Positions 1 through 5,043 of a stretch of DNA of 5,146 nucleotides are shown here, in pieces. The DNA lies in NCBI GenBank assembly GCA_002778645.1, contig PFAQ01000032.1, positions 1-5,146 on the forward strand. The letters run 5' to 3'. This DNA comes from Candidatus Falkowbacteria bacterium CG10_big_fil_rev_8_21_14_0_10_39_9 (GTDB lineage Bacteria > Patescibacteriota > Patescibacteriia > Patescibacteriales > UBA12465). Position 1 is the first letter of the stretch. The number at the start of each line of letters is the position of its first letter. The translations under genes were made by a program, and so were the position numbers. The notes beneath the pieces were generated by a model. That model was not told where the DNA came from and ran no database searches. It saw only the letters and a program-made list of their open reading frames with translations.

Positions 1-735
1 GAATTAGCTGGAGCTAGTTTTATCGGCTTTGCTATTGGTGAATCTCTGGGGGCTTCGGTTCTGAGAATCGCCGGCGGAATATTTACAAAAATTGCCGACA
101 TTGGATCAGATTTAATGAAGGTGGTCTTCAAAATAAAAGAAGACGATCCGCGCAACCTCGGAGTAATTGCCGACTGCACTGGTGATAATGCTGGCGACAG
201 CGTGGGACCAACTGCTGATGACTTTGAAACTTATGGCGTCACTGGTGTGGCTCTAATTAGTTTTATTGTTTTGGCTGTCGGATTTATTCCTGGGACAGAT
301 GAAGCGACTAGAATCCTATATCAAACATCACTTCTGACCTGGATTTTTGTAATGAGAATCTTGATGGTCATAACTTCGGTAGTCGCCTTCTGGTTGAATA
401 AAGCTATCAGTCAATTTAAATATGCTAACCAGGATGAAATTGATTTTGAAGTACCGTTAACCAATTTAGTTTGGATAACTTCAATTTTATCAACTTTAGT
501 AACCTTTACGATTAGCTATTGGCAATTAAGCGCCTTACCTCATCAATTATGGTTAACTCTGTCTGTCATTATCAGTTGCGGCACGTTAGGGGCAGCCCTA
601 ATTCCAGAATTAACCAAGATCTTTACTAGCCCCAAATCCAGCCACGTTCAGGAAATAGTCAAAGCCTCGCGCGAAGGCGGCGCTTCTTTAAACATTATTT
701 CTGGGTTAGTTACCGGTAACTTTTCGGCTTTTTGA
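1..735 (+). CDS. hppA: Membrane-bound ion-translocating pyrophosphatase, N-terminal part up to an in-frame TGA (5' end outside window)
   Basis: The enzyme hydrolyses cytoplasmic pyrophosphate and pumps H+ or Na+ across the membrane. The frame is open from base 1, and the ATG at 115 is internal (codon 39), not the start. About 170-200 N-terminal residues lie outside the window, judging from the family. Seen, numbering codons from base 1: GGIFTKIADIGSDLM (25-39), the family's signature region; EDDPRN (47-52); GDNAGDSVGPTADDFETY (61-78), with the Mg-PPi-binding aspartates D62 and D66 and the likely ion-gate residues D73 and E76. Hydrophobic segments lie near 80-98, 110-133, 152-174 and 182-203, followed by the conserved ASREGGA loop and ISGLVTGNFSAF. 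Codon 245 is TGA, after which the same frame carries the rest of the protein. As read, this fragment lacks half of the active site and would be inactive alone. Family assignment is very secure. Confidence 0.95.
   Translation, partial: ELAGASFIGFAIGESLGASVLRIAGGIFTKIADIGSDLMKVVFKIKEDDPRNLGVIADCTGDNAGDSVGPTADDFETYGVTGVALISFIVLAVGFIPGTDEATRILYQTSLLTWIFVMRILMVITSVVAFWLNKAISQFKYANQDEIDFEVPLTNLVWITSILSTLVTFTISYWQLSALPHQLWLTLSVIISCGTLGAALIPELTKIFTSPKSSHVQEIVKASREGGASLNIISGLVTGNFSAF
733..735 (+). other. In-frame TGA inside hppA at a position expected to be Trp
   Basis: Codon 245 of the pyrophosphatase frame is TGA, between GNFSAF and KGLVFILLM. From memory, homologues read GNFSA-F/Y-W here, so a single G-to-A change in TGG explains it. 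The other 17 Trp codons in the window's genes are TGG, no other gene has an in-frame TGA, and all five visible gene ends are TAA or TAG. A general UGA reassignment to Trp or Gly is therefore unlikely. Remaining explanations are a recent nonsense mutation, a read or assembly error, or readthrough. Confidence 0.85.
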
Positions 736-1860
736 AAAGGCTTAGTTTTCATTCTTCTGATGTTTGTAGCTTATTTAACTAGCACCCACGGTCTAAGTAA
801 CTTTATGATTTACCCCTCCATCTTTGCCTTTGGCTTAGTAGCTTTCGGCATGTTAGGAATGGGGCCAGTTACTATCGCCGTTGATAGCTATGGACCAGTA
901 ACCGACAACGCTCAATCAATCTATGAATTATCATTGATTGAAGAAATACCTGATATTAAAGAGGATATCAGAATAAATTTTGGCTTTACTCCAGATTTTG
1001 CCAAAGCCAAAAATTATTTGGAAGCCAATGATAGCGCCGGCAATACTTTCAAGGCAACGGCTAAACCGGTATTAATCGGGACAGCTGTGGTCGGAGCGAC
1101 CACGATGATTTTTTCTCTAATTCTAATTATCAAAAATAAATTTGGGATTGAACCGGAACAAATATTGAATGTCTTAAACCCTTATACTATTTTTGGTTTC
1201 TTGACTGGCGGAGCGGTAATCTACTGGTTTAGCGGCGCTTCTATGCAGGCCGTTTCTACCGGAGCTTATCGGGCCGTAGAATATATCAAGAAAAACATCC
1301 AGTTAGATGAAAATGCTGATAAAAAAGCTTCCACTGCCAAATCGAAAGAAGTGGTAAAAATCTGTACTCAATATGCCCAAAAAGGCATGCTGAATATTTT
1401 TATTGTAATCTTTCTGATGGCGCTAGGAATTGCCTTTTTATCTGGTTATCGTGATACTGAAGCAACTACCGTCCCCGGATCGTTAGCGGCCATTTCCTTT
1501 TTTGTTTCCTATTTATTGTCCATTGCTTTCTTTGGTCTTTCCCAGGCTATCTTCATGGCTAATGCCGGCGGTGCCTGGGATAATGCTAAAAAAGTAGTAG
1601 AAGTAGATCTAAAAGAAAAAGGCACACCGCTGCATGATGCCGTGGTGGTGGGAGACACCGTGGGCGACCCATTCAAAGACACGTCATCAGTAGCTTTAAA
1701 TCCAATAATAAAGTTTACAACTTTATTTGGACTACTGGCGATGGAAATTGCTATTTCAGAGAACTTCTATAAAGTGGCCCCATATATTGGTGTTATCTTT
1801 TTAGCAGTAGCCCTGATCTTTGTTCGTCGCTCCTTTTACGGAATGAGAATTAAAAAATAA
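736..1860 (+). CDS. hppA: Membrane-bound ion-translocating pyrophosphatase, C-terminal part of the same gene, in frame past the TGA
   Basis: This is the direct in-frame continuation of the upstream pyrophosphatase. It starts KGLVFILLM, and its first ATG is at 760. That ATG lies inside a membrane helix and has no Shine-Dalgarno, so it is unlikely to be a real start. Seen, numbering codons from base 1: VDSYGPVTDNAQS (about 294-306); the GNTFKAT stretch (347-353), where K351 sits at the position that is Lys in K+-independent and Ala in K+-dependent enzymes; NAGGAWDNAKK (520-530); and GDTVGDPFKD (551-560), with the second set of Mg-PPi-binding aspartates. N567 and K571 match the plant-type ion-gate Asn/Lys pair. 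Several long hydrophobic helices lie between the motifs. The reading is intact to TAA with no further lesion, so the gene was under selection until recently or is still translated through the TGA. H+ pumping is inferred from K351, not shown. Confidence 0.93.
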   Translation, partial: KGLVFILLMFVAYLTSTHGLSNFMIYPSIFAFGLVAFGMLGMGPVTIAVDSYGPVTDNAQSIYELSLIEEIPDIKEDIRINFGFTPDFAKAKNYLEANDSAGNTFKATAKPVLIGTAVVGATTMIFSLILIIKNKFGIEPEQILNVLNPYTIFGFLTGGAVIYWFSGASMQAVSTGAYRAVEYIKKNIQLDENADKKASTAKSKEVVKICTQYAQKGMLNIFIVIFLMALGIAFLSGYRDTEATTVPGSLAAISFFVSYLLSIAFFGLSQAIFMANAGGAWDNAKKVVEVDLKEKGTPLHDAVVVGDTVGDPFKDTSSVALNPIIKFTTLFGLLAMEIAISENFYKVAPYIGVIFLAVALIFVRRSFYGMRIKK

Positions 1861-1876
1861 ATTAAGATTAAGATTA

Positions 1877-1905
1877 AAAAAACTCTTGCCCAGCAAGAGT
1901 TTTTT
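1877..1905 (+). terminator. Rho-independent terminator after hppA
   Basis: A perfect 13-bp stem (1877-1889 pairing with 1893-1905) closes a three-base CCA loop. The core is ACTCTTGC / GCAAGAGT, flanked by A and T runs, so the 3' arm ends in six T. It starts 17 bases after the hppA stop codon. The A run on the 5' side means it could also work in the other direction. It separates hppA from the greA promoter just downstream. Confidence 0.9.
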
Positions 1906-1918
1906 ATTATTTTCAAAC

Positions 1919-1948
1919 TTGGGACAGAAATCCTTTCTGTGTTATAAT
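1919..1948 (+). promoter_or_regulatory. Sigma70-type promoter for the greA-like gene
   Basis: A perfect -10 box TATAAT lies at 1943-1948, with a -35-like TTGGGA (4 of 6 matches) at 1919-1924 and an 18-bp spacer. Only nine bases separate the -10 box from the ATG at 1958. Initiation at the usual distance (A at about 1955) would leave a leader of about three bases. No Shine-Dalgarno precedes the gene, which agrees with leaderless translation. Confidence 0.7.
1924..1940. repeat. Inverted repeat in the spacer of the greA promoter
   Basis: ACAGAAA (1924-1930) and TTTCTGT (1934-1940) are perfect reverse complements around TCC. The repeat fills most of the space between the -35 and -10 boxes, where a dimeric repressor or spacer-distorting activator could bind. 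No regulator is identifiable in the window. It could also be chance in AT-rich DNA. Confidence 0.5.
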
Positions 1949-1957
1949 AAAGTTATT

Positions 1958-2458
1958 ATGCAAGTCCCCACCAGAAGAGCCGACAAATTGCCCCGCACTA
2001 AATCCGATCCGCACCTGACTGCGGCTAAGTATATCGAACTCAAAAATAAATTAGAGAGACTGGTAAAAGTCAGCCGCCCGAGGGCCAGCGAAGAGGTCAA
2101 AAGATTGGCTCTCATGGGTGATTTCTCTGAGAATGCCGGCTATCAACTAGCCAAAAGCCGTCTGAGAAGTATTAACTATCGCGCTCTAGAGATTGAAGAT
2201 CTATTAAAACGCGCTGAGATTATCGAACCAAATAAAAATAGTGACTTGGTCCAACTGGGAAATTCTGTAACAGTCGAAGTAAATCATAAAACTAAAATCT
2301 ATAAAATACTGGGTTCCAACGAAACTAATCCCAGAACCGGAATTATCTCCCATAATTCCCCGCTCGGGTCAGCCCTGATCGGAAAAAGAGTCGGGGATCT
2401 TATCAACATTCAACTAGTCGACAAAACCGTGGAATATAAAATAATCGAGATTAATTAA
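1958..2458 (+). CDS. greA: GreA/GreB-family transcription elongation factor
   Basis: Gre factors enter the secondary channel of RNA polymerase and stimulate cleavage of backtracked RNA, restarting stalled complexes. The 166-residue product has the family's two parts. A helical coiled coil (about 20-87) carries the tip GDFSENAGY at 54-62, with the acidic pair D55 and E58 matching E. coli D41 and E44. A C-terminal FKBP-like domain includes the NPRTGIISHNSPLGSALIGKRVGD-type core (pieces NPRTGIIS, SPLGSALIGK and RVGD). It is slightly longer than the usual 158 residues because of a basic N-terminal stretch (QVPTRRADKLPRTK). The ATG at 1958 is preferred. An in-frame TTG at 1886 would begin inside the hppA terminator hairpin and upstream of the promoter. 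The gene is monocistronic between its own promoter and a terminator overlapping its stop codon. I cannot tell GreA from a divergent Gre-like paralogue. Confidence 0.88.
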   Translation: MQVPTRRADKLPRTKSDPHLTAAKYIELKNKLERLVKVSRPRASEEVKRLALMGDFSENAGYQLAKSRLRSINYRALEIEDLLKRAEIIEPNKNSDLVQLGNSVTVEVNHKTKIYKILGSNETNPRTGIISHNSPLGSALIGKRVGDLINIQLVDKTVEYKIIEIN

Positions 2459-2475
2459 TCTCGATTTATTTTTTT
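2443..2475. terminator. Palindromic, probably bidirectional terminator covering two converging stop codons
   Basis: Bases 2443-2466 are a perfect 24-base palindrome (half-site AATCGAGATTAA), centred between 2454 and 2455. As RNA it gives a 10-bp stem with an AATT loop. On the plus strand it is followed by TTT, A and seven T (2469-2475), a good terminator for greA. On the minus strand the following bases are TATTTTATATT, a weaker U-rich tail for the VF530 transcript. Both stop codons (2456-2458 plus, 2455-2457 minus) lie at its centre. Confidence 0.8.
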
Positions 2476-2700
2476 ATCTCTATTTTTGACAGTTAGTAGA
2501 TAAAGCTTCTCTATCTTATCACGCGCCCAGGGCGTCCGGCGCAAAAATGTCAGACTAGAATTGAGACTGGGATCTTTAGCAAAACAATTGATCTTAATCT
2601 TTTGCGCCAATACCGGCCAAGAGTACCACTCCACCAAATCAGTTAGTATTGTCTTGAGAGTTAATCCTTGCAACGGATTATTTGATTTTATTTCAGCCAT
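2455..2700 (-). CDS. VF530 / DUF2132 family small protein, putative DNA-binding
   Basis: The 81-residue product matches the pattern I know for the VF530 family (DUF2132), small helical proteins named after a Vibrio fischeri member and described as DNA-binding. Family marks are NNPLQGLTLKTILTDLVEWY (7-26), then KINCFAKDPSLNSSLTFLRR (36-55) and TPWARDKIEKLY (56-67). The tail after about residue 68 is lysine- and arginine-rich (VKNRDKKINRD). The length is typical of the family. The ATG is 10 bases after the stop codon of the metal exporter gene, with no Shine-Dalgarno, so the two genes are very likely co-transcribed. The 3' end overlaps the convergent greA-like gene by four bases, and the shared palindrome encodes the last residues of both proteins. 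Molecular role is unknown; nucleic-acid binding rests on the family name and the basic tail. Confidence 0.85.
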   Translation of the reverse strand: MAEIKSNNPLQGLTLKTILTDLVEWYSWPVLAQKIKINCFAKDPSLNSSLTFLRRTPWARDKIEKLYLLTVKNRDKKINRD

Positions 2701-2710
2701 AAATCAGCAG

Positions 2711-3637
2711 CTATTTAATAAACTTAGTTCCAAATTGAACAGCTAATCCCGCCAAAACACTTAGCCCAAAAAGCAGTTCAATAATATAGAAAACCTGTTT
2801 TTTGTCTTTTTCCTCTCTAAACAAAATCAAAATACCCAGACCACCGCTAGCACAAAGACCAGCGATGACTGAGCTATAAGTGATAACGCCTTTTAAATAC
2901 AATTCGGTAATTCCCACTGAAGCGGCACAGTTCGGAATTAAACCGAAGAAGGCAGCTAAAAATGGTTGCCAAAAACTATTATGCAAAAATATTCTATCCA
3001 AAGTAGCATCACCCAACTTGAAAAAAGCGAGGTTAATTAAAAAAGAAATTGCTAAAATAAAAACAAAGATCTTGGCCGTGTGAATCAGGGGATGAAAAAA
3101 TATTTCCTCCAGATTAAACTTCTTAGCCGAACAACTAGTACTATGACCACAACAAGCTGTTTCGTTTAAAACAATTTCATGATGATGACTCTTGTCATCT
3201 CGCCCATGATTATAGACCTCAACGTGCGCTAGGGTTTGCCGATTTCTTTTTCGAAAAATAAAATCTAAAGTATAACCAAAAACTAGCGCAATAATAATTT
3301 TAGTTAAAATGAGTGGCCAAATAATTCCCAACTTATCAGGCTGAGACAAAATAACGGGAATGGCTTCATCGGAAGTGGCCAGATAAACTGCCATTAGAGT
3401 TCCAATAGTCGCTAGTCTTTGAGTATAAAGAGCAGTGGCTACCACCGAGAAGCCACACTGAGGTAAGCTGCCGGCCAAAGCACCCATGAGAGGTCCATTA
3501 GCTTTAGATTTTTGCACTCGCTCTCTGAGTTTGTCGCCAAACCAATATTCAACGAGCTCAATCCCAACATAAACCACCAATAAAAATGGCACCATTTTAA
3601 TACTATCGAGTAAAGCATCAATAAAAACTTCTGACAT
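2711..3637 (-). CDS. Putative 10-TM heavy-metal/manganese exporter (ArsP_2-like family)
   Basis: This 308-residue integral membrane protein resembles the family annotated as putative 10TM heavy-metal exporter, putative manganese transporter or arsenic efflux protein. Seen: PQCGFS (59-64), TSDEAIP (88-94) and PNCAAS (235-240). The Pro-x-Cys signatures sit in matching positions of two homologous halves (about 47-97 and 223-272), suggesting an internal duplication. Between the halves is a hydrophilic loop (about 129-175) rich in metal ligands: H138, H144, H151-153, C162, C163, H165 and C169. Likely role is efflux of a divalent metal or metalloid; the actual ion cannot be read from sequence. The start ATG is 31 bases after the helicase stop, and the stop (TAG) is 10 bases before the VF530 start, so it is probably in one operon with VF530 and perhaps the helicase. 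No Shine-Dalgarno is seen. Confidence 0.82.
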   Translation of the reverse strand: MSEVFIDALLDSIKMVPFLLVVYVGIELVEYWFGDKLRERVQKSKANGPLMGALAGSLPQCGFSVVATALYTQRLATIGTLMAVYLATSDEAIPVILSQPDKLGIIWPLILTKIIIALVFGYTLDFIFRKRNRQTLAHVEVYNHGRDDKSHHHEIVLNETACCGHSTSCSAKKFNLEEIFFHPLIHTAKIFVFILAISFLINLAFFKLGDATLDRIFLHNSFWQPFLAAFFGLIPNCAASVGITELYLKGVITYSSVIAGLCASGGLGILILFREEKDKKQVFYIIELLFGLSVLAGLAVQFGTKFIK

Positions 3638-3667
3638 AACAATTAGATTATTTTATATTTCACTATA

Positions 3668-3676
3668 ATTATAGCA
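3668..3676 (-). promoter_or_regulatory. Possible extended -10 promoter for exporter and VF530
   Basis: Read on the minus strand, TGCTATAAT is a perfect extended -10 element (TGnTATAAT). It overlaps the last codons and stop of the helicase gene. A start about seven bases downstream would give a leader near 24 bases before the exporter ATG. An alternative -10, AATAAT at 3647-3652, is exactly nine bases from that ATG and has TTGCTA at 3672-3677 as a -35 with a long 19-bp spacer. The surrounding CTATAATTATAG (3663-3674) is a perfect palindrome, so chance AT richness is possible. Confidence 0.4.
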
Positions 3677-4967
3677 AGATTCCCTGCTTTTTATAAGTCT
3701 TAGGGCGGACATCCTCTCGAGCTTGCTCCGATAATAGTAAAAGCTCCTGATCATAAGCAAAAACCTGAGGATCAAGCCGATAAGCCATCTGATTAATACC
3801 CAATAAATACAGGCCCTCCAGGCTCGTCAGACGAGACAGAGCAACATAACCCATACCGTAGCCAAAAGAGTGACTTAAATCGACCTCCGCCATCTCCAGG
3901 GTCATACCTTGGCTCTTGTGCACAGTAATGGCCCAGGCTAAACGTAGCGGGACCTGAGTAATTGTAGCCAGAACCGAACGATCATCGTCAATTGTCCAAC
4001 TATCCGGCGCCACCAGAATCTCAATCCCTGAATTCAAGCGAACAATCGGAAAATCATTATTATCAAAATCGACTACCACTCCCATAGTCCCATTAACATA
4101 AATAGTTTTTTCCTCCTTAAACTTATTCTTTACAAACATCACTAGGGCTCCCTTTTTCAAGATTAAATTTTCTGGAGCCAAACAATTTTTTTTCAGAGAT
4201 TCGACTAATTTCTTTTCTCCCAATCCCGTCATATAATAATTAAACTCGGGAGCGGAAATTTTCTGGAGTTCAGCATTATTGATTCCATCCACATCAGCAT
4301 TGTGAGTAAATAGTCGCACGGGCTTAACATTAGTTTTAGGTTTCACCTTAATCCTCTCTTCTAATAATTTTACGATTTCTGGACCAACCGTATTTTTTCT
4401 TAAGCTTTGTAAAATTTTAATTATCCTTTGGTCATTTTGACGATGTTGTTCATCTAGATAACAAACCCTGAGATCCATCTCCGACCAAACATTAGACTTG
4501 TAAACAAATTCCGCTTCTCCCCCGCCAGCAGAAACTGGCGGAAGCTGAAAGAAGTCTCCTGACATTACCACCTGAATTCCACCAAAAGGTAAAAAGTTTT
4601 TTTTGAAAGCCTGACAAACTCGATCAATCATATCCAAGCGATGAGCGTGAAGCATGGAAATTTCATCAATTATCAAAACTTCAGTTTTATCAAATTGTTT
4701 TTTGAGGTAGGATTTTTTGGTTAGGTACCCAATATCGCGCGGACTCAATTGATCCTTGATGCCGATCCCGGCCCAAGAATGAATAGTGCGACCACCAATG
4801 TGAGTGGCAGCAATTCCGGTTGAGGCGGTAATCGCCACGCCAATCTGCTTCTTTTTGAGGTGAGCAATGTATTGGTTCAGCAAAAAAGTCTTGCCGCTAC
4901 CGGCCGGACCGGTGAGCAAAACATTATGACCGGCTTCTAAAATAGCTAGAGCTTCCTTTTGTTTCAT
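3669..4967 (-). CDS. PIF1-like superfamily 1B DNA helicase (core only)
   Basis: This is an ATP-dependent 5'-to-3' DNA helicase of the PIF1/RecD-like group, which unwinds structured DNA and assists replication and repair. The 432-residue product shows the helicase motifs in order: Walker A GPAGSGKT (20-27); motif Ia TASTGIAA (47-54); Walker B with Pif1-signature context LIIDEISML (98-106); motif III GDFFQLPPV (137-145); motif IV-like YLDEQHRQ (170-177) with R176; motif V TVHKSQGMT (348-356); and motif VI GYGMGYVALSR (369-379). The protein ends about 50 residues after motif VI. It therefore lacks the extra C-terminal domains I recall in many bacterial PIF1 homologues and looks like a minimal core. 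The first in-frame ATG after the promoter is used, and Walker A begins at residue 20, normal for the family. It is divergent from the ABC-F gene and 31 bases upstream of the exporter gene. All motif residues look intact. Confidence 0.93.
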   Translation of the reverse strand: MKQKEALAILEAGHNVLLTGPAGSGKTFLLNQYIAHLKKKQIGVAITASTGIAATHIGGRTIHSWAGIGIKDQLSPRDIGYLTKKSYLKKQFDKTEVLIIDEISMLHAHRLDMIDRVCQAFKKNFLPFGGIQVVMSGDFFQLPPVSAGGGEAEFVYKSNVWSEMDLRVCYLDEQHRQNDQRIIKILQSLRKNTVGPEIVKLLEERIKVKPKTNVKPVRLFTHNADVDGINNAELQKISAPEFNYYMTGLGEKKLVESLKKNCLAPENLILKKGALVMFVKNKFKEEKTIYVNGTMGVVVDFDNNDFPIVRLNSGIEILVAPDSWTIDDDRSVLATITQVPLRLAWAITVHKSQGMTLEMAEVDLSHSFGYGMGYVALSRLTSLEGLYLLGINQMAYRLDPQVFAYDQELLLLSEQAREDVRPKTYKKQGILL

Positions 4968-4976
4968 AGTCCTAAC

Positions 4977-5005
4977 AGTATAGTAAATGTCGCCACTATT
5001 TGCAA
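4977..5005 (-). promoter_or_regulatory. Sigma70-type promoter for the helicase gene
   Basis: On the minus strand a -35 TTGCAA (5000-5005, 4 of 6 matches) and a -10 TATACT (4977-4982, 5 of 6) are separated by an ideal 17-bp spacer. The -10 box is nine bases from the helicase ATG. Initiation at the A at about 4970 would leave a three-base leader, the same geometry as the greA promoter. AGGA lies only two bases from the ATG, too close to act as a normal Shine-Dalgarno. Confidence 0.72.
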
Positions 5006-5035
5006 AATATTGATTATTACGCTTAAATTGATACT
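5000..5035 (+). promoter_or_regulatory. Candidate promoter for the ABC-F gene
   Basis: Two weak readings exist. GATACT (5030-5035, 4 of 6 matches to TATAAT) is eight bases before the ATG and would give a leaderless mRNA, but its only nearby -35, TTGATT at 5010-5015, is too close (14 bp). Alternatively TTGCAA (5000-5005), the palindromic -35 shared with the helicase promoter, pairs with TTAAAT at 5023-5028 over 17 bp. The sequence does not decide between them. Confidence 0.35.
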
Positions 5036-5043
5036 AGACTCAT

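Noticed and set aside
733..751. Possible selenocysteine or recoding hairpin after the TGA.
   Set aside because: The repeat is only six A/T-rich pairs with a 7-base loop, and the homologous residue is expected to be Trp, not Cys or Sec.
1..1860. Genetic code 4 (UGA = Trp) or code 25 (UGA = Gly).
   Set aside because: Every other Trp codon is TGG, Gly codons are all GGN, and no other gene has an internal TGA. A recoded genome would show many.
1861..1878. Three tandem copies of an ATTAAG-like hexamer after hppA.
   Set aside because: It is too short and A/T-rich to distinguish from chance, and no other copies are seen.
1886..1957. TTG start giving a 190-residue version of the GreA-like protein.
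   Set aside because: The extra codons run through the hppA terminator hairpin and the greA promoter. They have no Gre-family character, and the ATG at 1958 fits promoter and family length.
2561..3083. Plus-strand reading frames at 2561-2746 and 2880-3083.
   Set aside because: They are antisense to the VF530 and exporter genes, which have clear family motifs, and their translations show no recognisable pattern.
3439..3642. Second minus-strand frame of 67 codons overlapping the exporter start.
   Set aside because: It is an out-of-frame shadow of the exporter's N-terminal membrane region with no start signal of its own.
4522..4541. Hairpin CCGCCAG / CTGGCGG inside the helicase gene.
   Set aside because: It encodes conserved motif III and the following Gly-rich stretch (PPVSAGGG) and has no T run. 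Codon constraints explain it.
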